Source of the DNA: Frankia torreyi
GTDB taxonomy: Bacteria; Actinomycetota; Actinomycetes; Frankiales; Frankiaceae
Assembly: GCF_000948395.1 (NCBI RefSeq)
Contig: NZ_JYFN01000010.1
Coordinates: 56,636-119,898 of the forward strand
Length of the DNA: 63,263 bases
Direction of reading: 5' to 3'
The translations under genes were made by a program, and so were the position numbers. Below the pieces are notes generated by a model that did no database searches, was not told the DNA's origin, and saw only the letters and a list, made by a program, of their open reading frames with translations. The stretch's first letter is position 1. Every line of letters starts with the position of its first letter. Shown here piece by piece: positions 28,646 to 37,298 of the stretch.

Positions 28646-28658
28646 TCGGGGCTACGGG

Positions 28659-29687
28659 ATGAACAGAGGCACCCTCTTCGGTGCCCTCGCGGTGGTGGCC
28701 GGGATGCTCATCCCGGCCACCACCGTTCCTGCCGTGTCGGCCGCGCCCCGCAACGGGACCGTCAACTCCGACGGGACGTTCGGGATCAGGCTGGTCGAGG
28801 TCACCGCGTCGCTGTGGAAGGATCCCCGGGCCAGGCAGTACATCGTCGATCACCTCAACCCGGGCACCACGATGCGCCGCCAGGTGGAGGTCGTGAACAA
28901 CACCGACGCCCCGATGCGGATCGAGCTGTACCCGGGGGCCGCGAGCCTCGGTGAAAGCTCGTTCCACTTCGCCGAGGGGCGCAAGCCCAACGAGCTGACC
29001 ACCTGGGTCAGCCTGGACCGGAGCGCGATCGAGGTCGGCGCGCACTCCCGGGAGAAGGCCGTGGTGACTGTCGCCGTACCCCGGGACGCCTCGCCGGGCG
29101 AGCACTACGGCGTGCTCTGGGCGCAGGCGGGCAGCGCGGCGCCGAAGGGCAGCGGCTTCCAGATGGTCAACCGGGTCGGGATCCGGATGTACCTGGACAT
29201 CGGCCCCGGCGGCCCGCCCGCCGCCGGCTTCACCATCGCCGCACTCACCGCGAGCCGTCTGCTCGACGGGCGACTGGCAGTCGGTACCGAGATCCACAAC
29301 ACCGGTGGTCGGGCGTTGGACATGTCCGGCGAGCTGACGTTGACCAAGGGTCCGGGCGGCCTGCAGGCCGGACCGTTCCGGGCGAACCTCGGAACGACGA
29401 TCGCCCCTGGGGAGGTCAGCCCGGTCTCGTTCGCACTCGACGGGCAGATGCCGGCGGGCCCGTGGACCGCGACGGTGACACTGCACAGCGGGCTGGTCGA
29501 GCGGACCGCCACGGCGGTGATCCGTTTCCCTGACCGTCGCGGCGCCTCCGAACGGGTCCGAGTGAGTGGCGCCTCCACCCGCCGGGTCGCGGTCACGTCC
29601 GCGATCGTCACCGGCGGGTCGCTGTTCGGCGTCGGAATGCTGGTCATGCTCGCGCGCCGGTGGCGCCGACGCCGGTCGGCCTCCTGA
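28659..29687 (+). CDS. WxL-partner protein (DUF916/DUF3324-like), C-terminally membrane-anchored
   Basis: 342 residues. A signal peptide (cleaved near VSA-A, about residue 28) precedes two beta-sandwich domains. The first (about 38-180) reads like DUF916/WxL peptidoglycan-binding: LNPGTTMRRQVEVVNNTD, then TTWVSLD...IEVGAHSREKAVVTVAVP and SPGEHYGVLWA. The second (about 195-290) resembles DUF3324: GRLAVGTEIHNTGGRALD and APGEVSPVSFALDG. A final helix (about 305-328) and an Arg-rich tail anchor it. In Firmicutes these proteins accompany WxL proteins in surface complexes. It starts 13 bp after protein B and converges on the kinase gene, 18 bp apart. Confidence 0.75.
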   Translation: MNRGTLFGALAVVAGMLIPATTVPAVSAAPRNGTVNSDGTFGIRLVEVTASLWKDPRARQYIVDHLNPGTTMRRQVEVVNNTDAPMRIELYPGAASLGESSFHFAEGRKPNELTTWVSLDRSAIEVGAHSREKAVVTVAVPRDASPGEHYGVLWAQAGSAAPKGSGFQMVNRVGIRMYLDIGPGGPPAAGFTIAALTASRLLDGRLAVGTEIHNTGGRALDMSGELTLTKGPGGLQAGPFRANLGTTIAPGEVSPVSFALDGQMPAGPWTATVTLHSGLVERTATAVIRFPDRRGASERVRVSGASTRRVAVTSAIVTGGSLFGVGMLVMLARRWRRRRSAS

Positions 29688-29705
29688 TCCGCGGTCGGCA
29701 GGTGA

Positions 29706-32459
29706 TCAGCTCGCGCAGGCGTCGGACCAGGGGACGCCGGGGACGAATCGGCTCCACTCCGCCCGGCTCGGTGCCGCCCCCGGCTTCGCGCAGGCGCCCT
29801 GCCGCAGCCGCTGCGGGTCCAGCGTCCCGAGCAGGATCGTGCCCCTGTCGGTGGTCAGCGCGACGCTCCCCGCGGCGGTCGCGCTCATCGCCCGCACCGG
29901 CGAGTCCACGGTGCCCATGGGGATGAGCGCGGGCGCGGAAACGGCGAGATTCGAGTACGCGACGCTGCCTGCGCTGTCCGCGCTCAGCAACTGGTCGCCG
30001 GCGGCGAAGGCGACGGTGGTCACGGGCGCGGCGTGGCCGGGCAGGCGCTTCGCGACTCGCGGATGGTTCGGGTCGGCGACGTCGGACACCTGCAGGTTCT
30101 GGTCGTCGCCCCCGGTGGCCAGCAGCGTGCCGCCCGGGCTGAACGCCACCGTGTTGACGGCGCCGGTGTGGCCCGGCACCGAGCCCATCTGCGTGGGGTG
30201 GCGCGGGTCGCGCACGTTCCAGAGCTGGACGGTGCCGCCCACCCCGGCGATGGCGAGCACGGCCCCGTCGGGGCGCAGCGCCACCCCCGTCACCGGTCCG
30301 GACCGCCCGATCAGCAGTTGCAGGGAGGTGGGCCGGGCGGGGTCGGTGATGTCCCACAGCCCGACCGACCAGTCGACGCCGGCCGTGGCGAGCAGATGAG
30401 CCTTGGCGGACAGGGCCAGGCGGTGCACCGGAGTCGACTGGGTGCCGAGCGCGCCGAGCGGACGCGGCCTCGCCGGGTCGCTGACGTCCCACAGCCGACC
30501 GGCGTCGGTGGCCCCGCCGGTCGCCAGCGTCCGGCCGCCGTTGTCGAAGATCACCCCGCTGGCGTGGTCGTCGGCCGAGCCCTGCGCGGCGACGGTCGGC
30601 CGGCCGGCGTCGTCGAGGCGCCACAGGTGTAGCCGGCCGGCGTCGTCGGTGCCGGCGAGTGTCGTGCCATCCGGGCTGAGCGCGAGGTCGGAGTACGCCG
30701 ACGCGCCGGCGGGCACCCGTGTCGCGGTCGACTGCGCGAACGAGGCGATCAGCGCGTCCCGGGCCGCGGTGGTCGGGGCGAGCGTGTAGGCCGCGAGGCT
30801 GAGCCGCGCGGCGAGCTGCGGATCCTGGGCGCGACGTGCGGCGGCGTCGGTGGCCAGCCGCGTCGACGCGGCCGCTCGCTCGGCCGGGCTCGCGGCGCCC
30901 GGCCCGCCGCCGCCGCCCAGGACGATGACCGGAATCGCCACCGCGGCGGCGAGCAGGACCACCAGGGCGCCGGCGAGCACAAGCGCGCGGGGTCGGCGCC
31001 GGCGCCGGGTAGGCGGCGCGCTGTCCGGCGGACCACCCGGCGTCGTGGCTGCGCTGCCCGGTCCCTGTGCCGGCAGCGAGACGGATCCGCCTGGTGGGAC
31101 GGATCCGCCTGGCGGAAGGGACGGCGTCGCCGGCTCACCCGCACCGGTACGCCCCGCCGGGCCAGGGGAGCCGACCCGAGGTGGTGCCGAGCCCGGCGAC
31201 CCGCCGGGCGGTGGGGTCCGAGGTGAGACCGGGGGCGGGAAGGCCAGCGGCGCCGGCGACATCTGGGTCGCCGGCATCGCCGCGGCCGGTGGACCACCGC
31301 CGGCCGCGTACGGCGGCACCGCCGTGCCGGGGCGGCCGCCCCACGAGGCGGTCGCGGAGACCGTGGCCTCCCCGCCCGGTCCCGTGGCGGGCGGAACCGA
31401 TCCGCCGGACGCGGGTGCCCCCACCGAGCCGGTGAACCCTGCCCCCGCGATGCGCCCCGTAGCGCCTCCGGGACCCGCTGTGCCGGGTGGTGGCGCTGCC
31501 GGGCTCGGGGCTGCGGCGCCACGGCCACGCCGACCCCATCGCCGGGGCTGGGCGGCGGAGTTCTCGGCGGGCTCGTCCGGCGTTGCCTCCGGCGCCGGTC
31601 GAGCGGGCAGCGCCCCACCGCCGATCAGTGCCGTGCGCAGCTCCTCCGCGCTCGGGCGCGCCTCGGGGTTCTTCGCCATCGCGACCTCGATGAGGCCACG
31701 CAGTTCCCCGCTGACGCCGTCGAGCCGAGGCGGCTCGTTGATGATCCGGTAGAGGATCGCCTCCATCCGGCCGGTGCCGAACGGCGGCTGGCCGGTGGCG
31801 GCGAAGACCATGACCGCACCCCAGGAGAAGACGTCGACCGCCGAGGTGATCGGCGCGTCGAGAATCTGCTCGGGCGACATGTAGCCGGGCGTCCCGATGG
31901 CCTGGCGCACGTTCCGGCTGAGCTCGGTGTCGGCATTGAACTCGCGGGCCAGCCCGAAGTCGATCACCTTCGGGCCGACCGGGGACAGCAGCACGTTGCC
32001 GGGGGTGAGGTCCCGGTGCACGATCCCGGCGGCGTGGATGGCACTCAGCGCGGTGGTGACGCTGACGGCGAGCTGCTCGAGGTCGGCGGGCCGCATCGGC
32101 CCCCGGACCGAGACGTGCCGGGACAGCGTCGGGCCCTCGACGAACTCGGTCACGAGATACGGCTGCGGGCCGTGGGGGTCGGCGTCGAGCACGGCCGCTG
32201 TGGTGAACCGGCGCACCCGGCGCGCGCTTTCGGCCTCCCGGGCGAACCGGGCACGGAACTCGGGGCGCTGTGCGAGTTCCGGCCGGATCACCTTGATGGC
32301 CACCGCGGTGCCGTCGGGGGCCCGGCCGAGGAACACCGTGCCCATCCCACCCTGGCCGAGTCGGCCGATCACCTGGTAGGTGCCGAGGCGGCGGGGATCC
32401 TCGGGCTGCAGCGGGCGCGCCGTGTTCCCGGACAACGGTGGTGGTGTCGTCCCCGTCAC
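29706..32459 (-). CDS. Transmembrane Ser/Thr protein kinase with extracellular WD40-like propeller
   Basis: 917 residues from the GTG at 32459 (GGGAG upstream); a TTG at 32510 is also in frame. The kinase domain is complete: GQGGMGTVFLG, Lys56 in VAIKVI, HRDLTPGN (Asp150), DFG (Asp167) and GTPGYMSPEQ. A Pro/Gly/Ala-rich juxtamembrane stretch (about 285-485) leads to one membrane helix (about 488-512). Outside, after a helical Ala/Arg part, come about six WD40-like repeats (about 590-917), such as YSDLALSPDGTTLAGTDDAG and VNTVAFSPGGTLLATGGDD. A propeller could sense ligand or partner proteins. It lies 175 bp downstream of the second Hsp70-PstS fusion on the same strand. Confidence 0.92.
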   Translation of the reverse strand: MTGTTPPPLSGNTARPLQPEDPRRLGTYQVIGRLGQGGMGTVFLGRAPDGTAVAIKVIRPELAQRPEFRARFAREAESARRVRRFTTAAVLDADPHGPQPYLVTEFVEGPTLSRHVSVRGPMRPADLEQLAVSVTTALSAIHAAGIVHRDLTPGNVLLSPVGPKVIDFGLAREFNADTELSRNVRQAIGTPGYMSPEQILDAPITSAVDVFSWGAVMVFAATGQPPFGTGRMEAILYRIINEPPRLDGVSGELRGLIEVAMAKNPEARPSAEELRTALIGGGALPARPAPEATPDEPAENSAAQPRRWGRRGRGAAAPSPAAPPPGTAGPGGATGRIAGAGFTGSVGAPASGGSVPPATGPGGEATVSATASWGGRPGTAVPPYAAGGGPPAAAMPATQMSPAPLAFPPPVSPRTPPPGGSPGSAPPRVGSPGPAGRTGAGEPATPSLPPGGSVPPGGSVSLPAQGPGSAATTPGGPPDSAPPTRRRRRPRALVLAGALVVLLAAAVAIPVIVLGGGGGPGAASPAERAAASTRLATDAAARRAQDPQLAARLSLAAYTLAPTTAARDALIASFAQSTATRVPAGASAYSDLALSPDGTTLAGTDDAGRLHLWRLDDAGRPTVAAQGSADDHASGVIFDNGGRTLATGGATDAGRLWDVSDPARPRPLGALGTQSTPVHRLALSAKAHLLATAGVDWSVGLWDITDPARPTSLQLLIGRSGPVTGVALRPDGAVLAIAGVGGTVQLWNVRDPRHPTQMGSVPGHTGAVNTVAFSPGGTLLATGGDDQNLQVSDVADPNHPRVAKRLPGHAAPVTTVAFAAGDQLLSADSAGSVAYSNLAVSAPALIPMGTVDSPVRAMSATAAGSVALTTDRGTILLGTLDPQRLRQGACAKPGAAPSRAEWSRFVPGVPWSDACAS

Positions 32460-32634
32460 CGTGCCCCACTCCCGCGGGGCCGCCTCGGCCCCGCATGCCC
32501 CGCCCCGCAATCACGGCACGCCGACCTCAGCGTCCGTCTGACTCCATGTTCATACCAGGTGATGATGTAGTGCAGTGTCTCCGGATCAGACCAACATTGA
32601 CGTGTTCGCGACCGGTGAGCCGCCCTCTGGACGG

Positions 32635-35178
32635 CTACGCCGGTTTCACGGCCGGAACGCCGGCCGTCAGGTTCTGCACGATGGCGATGTTGTCACGCAC
32701 CGTGGCGTCGTCGCGGGCGATGTAGTGCGCCTGGGACGTGATCTCCTTCTGGTTCTGCAGGTAGTACCGCAGGAAGGCGGCCACCGCCGGCTTGCGCAGC
32801 GATGCCTTGTTCGCGTACAGGTACAGCGGCTTGCACAGCGGCATGTACATGCCGGTGCCGGCGGTGAGCGCGTTCGGCTCGACGCAACCGCGGCCGGAGT
32901 CGAGCTTGATGGCGCGCACCGCCCGGTTCGTCGTCAGGAAGTTCGAGTAATCCATGAAGGCGATGGCACCGCGGTCGCCGTCGACCCGGGCTGGGATCTC
33001 GTCGAGTTCCCGGGTCTCGTAGGCACGGGTGTTCGTCGAGCTGCCGGTCATGCTGGCGAGGAACACCTTGGCGTGGACGGTCGACGCCGCGGGGCCGATG
33101 GGGGACAGCGGAACGTTCGGGAAGCTCGGATCGACCTGGTTCCAGTTGGTCACCGTTGAGTCCCGCGCCCAGATGCGGCCGACCTGGGCCGTGGTCAGGC
33201 ACTGCGCCCAGGTGTTCTGCCTGCTCACCACGATCGGCAGCAGGTGGTGGGCGATCTCGAAGCCGGCGACCCGGGTCCCGCAGGCCTTGTCGGGCAGCGC
33301 GTAGGAGGCCCCGACGATGTCTGCCTGGCCGGCGCAGACCTTCTGGAAGCCGTCGTCCGTGTCGGTGCTGCCGACGCGGACGGTGACGCCCTTCGCCGAC
33401 TCGCGGAACAGGCTGTACGCCGTTCCGGTGATCGCGGCCACCTCCGCCGAACCCGTCGTGATCACTGCATTGGGATCGACGGCGCCGCCGCCGGCGCCTG
33501 CTCCGCCGGCGCCCGCCCCGCCCGCGATCCCGGCCGCCCGTTCGGCCGCGCGCATCGTGTCGGCGGGTAGCTGGGGATGCTGATCAACCGTCGAGCGGGG
33601 CGGTGCGGCAGCGGTCACCGAGGTGCCGTCGCCCCCGCCGGTCAGAACCAGGCCGAGAGTGACGCTTCCGGCGATGAACACGACCAGCGCCAGCACGCCC
33701 GCCAGGAGCCGGCGCCTCGGCCGACCGCCCGCCGACCAGCGCCGACGTCCGCCGGCCGCGGACGCCTGGGCGCCCTCACCCGACGCCGCGGCCGCGATCC
33801 CGCGCGGGCCGGCCGGCGCCGTCGGGGTGCCGGAACCCGCCCGGGCGCCCTGCGCGGCCGGATCCGGCGAACCCGGATCGCCCGCGGCCCCGGCCGCGGC
33901 CGCGGCCGCGGCACCCATCAAGGCACCCCCGGCCGCCGACGCACCCCCGGGCATCGACCCGTGGGACGCGCCGCCGGCGGCCCGCCGGTCGGCCGGACCC
34001 GACGACTCCGCCCTCGGTGGCGGGGTGTGCCCGACGACGGGCGGCACGCTTGGCGGCGGGGTTGTCGCGAAGGCGGCCGGGCCGAGCAGGACCGTCTCCG
34101 AGCTCGCCGGCTCGGCCACGGCGTCGCGCGCGGCGAGCAGCGCCGCCCCGAGGGCGAACTCGCCGTCGTGGCGGATCTCCAGCCGGCCCACGTCCGGAAA
34201 GTGCTCGCCGAGCAACCGGCTGACCAGTGGGATTCGTGCACCCGGACCGTAGACCGCGAGCAGGCCGAGCGCGCCGGTGTCGCTCGCCGCGGCGCGCACC
34301 GCCCGGGCCAGCACGCGGATCGAGTCATCGAGCAACGGCCGGACGAGCGACTCGTAGTCGTCCCGGCTGACCTGAACGACGGTGGTCGTGTCGCCGGTGG
34401 GCACGGCGACGTCGGCGAACGTCTCCTCGGTCAGGACCTCCCGGGCCTCGGCGCAGGCCGCGCCGAGGCGGGCGCCGTCGGCCGACGCCCGCGGGCCGCC
34501 GCGCAGACGCTCGCCCGCGTCGCCGACCAGCCCGGCGACGTGGGCGTAGAGCAGGTCGTCAAGCATCGAGGTCGACACGTCGGCGAGCCCGACCGGGGAA
34601 CCTACGGGCACGTAGCCGCCGGCCGTCGCGGTGAACACCGCCGCCTCGAACCAGTGCGACCCGAGCTGGTAGGTCGCCGCGCCGCGCCCGTCGGCCACGG
34701 GAGTGGTCTGCGAGAACAGGGCGGCCATCGCCTCCGTGGAGCTGCGGGCGACGACCGGAGTGGTGGTCTCCAGGCGGGCGATCGCGTCCGCGAGCCCCTC
34801 CTGCCGGCGCGCCGGCCAGGTCGCCGGGCTGGTCACGACGACCAGCTCCGGCGGTTCACCGCGCTGGGCGGTGGCTGTGCGGATCATCGCGTCGAGGAAG
34901 CGGGCGAGCAGTGCCGAGGCGGTGTAGCCGATCCCGCCGACGAGGATCGGCGTCGAGTCGCCGAGCCAGTGCACGAAGCCGTCGGCGGTCCGCTCCGGCT
35001 GGCTGGCTCGCAGCCGGACGGCTGAGCGCCCGACGCGCACCGAGCCGTCGGCGGCGAGATGGAGCACGGTCGGGATCTGCGGTTCGCCCTCGACGGCGAT
35101 GGCGGACGGCCAGCCGTTCTCCGCGATGGCGGCCGTGGTGACGTCGACGCCGGGACTGATGCCGAGCTGGTATCGCAC
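32635..35178 (-). CDS. Hsp70-like domain fused to PstS-like solute-binding domain (copy 2, degenerate ATPase)
   Basis: 847 residues from the GTG at 35178, preceded by CGGGGGAA. Same architecture as copy 1: Hsp70-like fold (1-350), Gly/Pro/Ala linker, membrane helix (about 487-510), PstS-like domain (about 573-847; TTGSAEVAAITGTAYSLF). The nucleotide site has decayed: phosphate-1 reads GISPGVDVTTAAI (the catalytic Asp is Ser), phosphate-2 reads TYQLGSHWFEAAVF (Asp to Gln) and the adenosine motif is VYGPGARIPLVSRLL. The binding-protein half is better conserved between copies (AHHLLPIVV, NTWAQCLTTAQV, YMPLCKPLYLYA). It is likely a pseudo-ATPase partner of copy 1, and may be cotranscribed with the kinase. 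Confidence 0.85.
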   Translation of the reverse strand: MRYQLGISPGVDVTTAAIAENGWPSAIAVEGEPQIPTVLHLAADGSVRVGRSAVRLRASQPERTADGFVHWLGDSTPILVGGIGYTASALLARFLDAMIRTATAQRGEPPELVVVTSPATWPARRQEGLADAIARLETTTPVVARSSTEAMAALFSQTTPVADGRGAATYQLGSHWFEAAVFTATAGGYVPVGSPVGLADVSTSMLDDLLYAHVAGLVGDAGERLRGGPRASADGARLGAACAEAREVLTEETFADVAVPTGDTTTVVQVSRDDYESLVRPLLDDSIRVLARAVRAAASDTGALGLLAVYGPGARIPLVSRLLGEHFPDVGRLEIRHDGEFALGAALLAARDAVAEPASSETVLLGPAAFATTPPPSVPPVVGHTPPPRAESSGPADRRAAGGASHGSMPGGASAAGGALMGAAAAAAAGAAGDPGSPDPAAQGARAGSGTPTAPAGPRGIAAAASGEGAQASAAGGRRRWSAGGRPRRRLLAGVLALVVFIAGSVTLGLVLTGGGDGTSVTAAAPPRSTVDQHPQLPADTMRAAERAAGIAGGAGAGGAGAGGGAVDPNAVITTGSAEVAAITGTAYSLFRESAKGVTVRVGSTDTDDGFQKVCAGQADIVGASYALPDKACGTRVAGFEIAHHLLPIVVSRQNTWAQCLTTAQVGRIWARDSTVTNWNQVDPSFPNVPLSPIGPAASTVHAKVFLASMTGSSTNTRAYETRELDEIPARVDGDRGAIAFMDYSNFLTTNRAVRAIKLDSGRGCVEPNALTAGTGMYMPLCKPLYLYANKASLRKPAVAAFLRYYLQNQKEITSQAHYIARDDATVRDNIAIVQNLTAGVPAVKPA

Positions 35179-35354
35179 GCGTTCCCCCGAGGTGCCCGTT
35201 CTGCTTACCCCGGCACAATCCCCCGTCTGCGCCGAAGCGTGGCACGATCATAACCGTCCACACTCGGCGGATCGCCGGTAGCGGGGGATTGATCGCTCTA
35301 CGATACGAATCGGATGCCGGGCCGCACCCGGCGCGCCCTGACCCGGGAGGCCGC

Positions 35355-36176
35355 GTGCTCCGCCGTGCCGCGAAGTTCGAGGTGACGCTGAACCCGACCG
35401 CGCAGTCCCTGCTTGCCCCGATGTCCGCCGAGCCTCGCCAGTTCCTGCTGGACCGGGCCCTGGACGAGTTCGTCGCCGATCTCGGCGCGCTGGACGAGGC
35501 GGCCGAAGCCATGGTGCCGGGCGCCGCCCGCCCGCGCATCGACACCGCCATCGACGCGGCCTCGCCCGCGGTGGTCGACGGCACCCTGCTCGTCTCCGGC
35601 CAGGAGGTGATGCAGACCTGGGAGGCGCCGCTGATGCGGGCCCTCGCGCAGGCGGTCACGAGGCCGGGGGGAGTGGTGCTGGAGATCGGTTTCGGTCTCG
35701 GGCTGTCCGCCGGATTCGTGCAGGAGATCGGGCCCGCCCACCACGTCATCGTGGAGGCGAACCCGCAGACCGCCGCGGTCGCCGAGCAGTGGGCGCGAGC
35801 CGACGGCCGGCGTGGCGTGGAGATCGTCATCGGGCGCTGGCAGGACGTGCTCGCCGGGCTCGGCCGGTTCGACGGCATCCTGTTCGACACCTATCCCATG
35901 GACGAGACCGAGGTCGACGAGTACGTCATGCGTGACGCGACCTTCGCCGAGCACTTCTTCGCGCCGGCCGCGGCGGCCCTGACCGACGGCGGCGCGTTCA
36001 CCTACTACTCCAACGAGATCGACTCGGTCTCCCGGCGACACCAGCGCGCGCTGTTGCGCCACTTCCGCACGTTCGCGGTCGAGATCGTCGACGGCCTGCG
36101 CCCACCCGCGGACTGCAGCTACTGGTGGGCGCCCTCGATGGCCGTCATCGTGGCCCGTGGCTCACGGCGGTCCTGA
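35355..36176 (+). CDS. GAMT/RMT2-type SAM-dependent methyltransferase
   Basis: 273 residues from the GTG at 35355 (GGGAGG 4 bp upstream); a TTG at 35289 would add 22 residues but its ribosome site is too close. A class I Rossmann fold has the SAM motif VVLEIGFGLGLSAG, preceded by VMQTWEAPLMRALA, the arrangement of guanidinoacetate and arginine delta-N methyltransferases, and followed by VIVEANPQ and GILFDTYPMDE. The C-terminal WWAPSMAVIVA strand is normal. The substrate is likely a guanidino or amino group on a small molecule. It is divergent from the second Hsp70-PstS gene; no pathway partner is nearby. Confidence 0.75.
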   Translation: MLRRAAKFEVTLNPTAQSLLAPMSAEPRQFLLDRALDEFVADLGALDEAAEAMVPGAARPRIDTAIDAASPAVVDGTLLVSGQEVMQTWEAPLMRALAQAVTRPGGVVLEIGFGLGLSAGFVQEIGPAHHVIVEANPQTAAVAEQWARADGRRGVEIVIGRWQDVLAGLGRFDGILFDTYPMDETEVDEYVMRDATFAEHFFAPAAAALTDGGAFTYYSNEIDSVSRRHQRALLRHFRTFAVEIVDGLRPPADCSYWWAPSMAVIVARGSRRS

Positions 36177-36230
36177 CCTGCGGCGGGGTCCTGACCTGCG
36201 GCGGTCCTGACCCGCCCGCGGAGCCTCCCA

Positions 36231-37298
36231 TCAGGCGGGCTGGTGCTCGGGCCGGTGACCGCCGCGGACCGCGTCGTCGCGGATCTTGCCAACCAGTTCC
36301 TCGAGGATGTCCTCCAGCGCGACGAGTCCCAGCACCGAGCCCTGGGCGTCGGTGACCCGGGCGAGATGGGCGCCCGACTGCTGCATCGTCGCGAGGGCCG
36401 TGCGCAGGCTGTCCTCGGCGCCGACATGCGCCAGCGGCCGGATCCACTTCGCCGCCACCGGGCTCGACCGCCGTTCCGGGCGGGTCTCCAACACGTCCTT
36501 CAGATGCAGGTAGCCGGTCATCTCGTCGCCGCCGTCCTGCACGGGGAAACGGGTGAACCCGGTGCGCGCGGCGAGCCGCTCGACCTGCCGCGGAGTGATC
36601 GTCGGCGGGACCGTGACCAGCCCGTCCGGCGCGAGCAGCACGGCGCGCGCCGTGCGCTCCTCGAACGACAGGGCTCCCGTCAGCAGCTCGTGCTCGTCCT
36701 CGGCGAGCAGGCCCTCCCGGTGCGACTCCTCGATGAGGCCGGCCACCTCGTCGCGGGTGAAGACGCTGGCCACCTCGTCCTTAGGCTCGACGCCGACGAC
36801 GCGCAGCGACATGCCCGCCACCGCGTTCAGCAGCATGATCACCGGCTTGCCCAGCCGGACGACGCCGACCAGCAGCGGAGCCAGCAGCAGCACGGCCCGA
36901 TCCGGCATGGCGAGCGCGATGTTCTTGGGCACCATCTCCCCGACGACCACGTGCAGGAAGGTCACCAGGGCCAGCGCGATCGCGAAGGACACCGGGTGCA
37001 GCAGCGCCGAGGGCAGCCCGGCCGCCTCGAAGGGGCCGTGCATCAGGTCCGCGATCGCCGGCTCGCCGAGCGCGCCCAGCCCGAGGGTGCAGACGGTGAC
37101 GCCGAGCTGCGCGCCGGCGAGCATCAGTGACACGTTCTCCATCGCGCCGAGGGTGATCCTCGCCAGCCGGGAACCGGCCTGCGCCATCGGCTCGATGCTC
37201 GTCCGCCGGGCGGAGATCAGCGCGAACTCGGCGCCGACGAACAGCGCGTTGAGCACCAGCAGCAGGATCGTGGCGGCGATCGCCAGCAGGCCGCTCAT
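36231..37298 (-). CDS. CNNM/CorC-type membrane protein, short form (DUF21 + CBS pair)
   Basis: 355 residues, starting in the ATGA overlap with the upstream paralogue. An N-terminal DUF21 transmembrane domain with about four helices (1-180; LNALFVGAEFALISARRTSIEP, MVPKNIALAMPDRAVLLLAP) is followed by two CBS motifs (about 215-335). The C-terminal CorC_HlyC domain of longer members is missing. The family handles Mg2+/Co2+ or Na+/Mg2+ exchange; older annotation calls it hemolysin. It probably acts as a pair with the long form just upstream. Confidence 0.9.
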   Translation of the reverse strand: MSGLLAIAATILLLVLNALFVGAEFALISARRTSIEPMAQAGSRLARITLGAMENVSLMLAGAQLGVTVCTLGLGALGEPAIADLMHGPFEAAGLPSALLHPVSFAIALALVTFLHVVVGEMVPKNIALAMPDRAVLLLAPLLVGVVRLGKPVIMLLNAVAGMSLRVVGVEPKDEVASVFTRDEVAGLIEESHREGLLAEDEHELLTGALSFEERTARAVLLAPDGLVTVPPTITPRQVERLAARTGFTRFPVQDGGDEMTGYLHLKDVLETRPERRSSPVAAKWIRPLAHVGAEDSLRTALATMQQSGAHLARVTDAQGSVLGLVALEDILEELVGKIRDDAVRGGHRPEHQPA

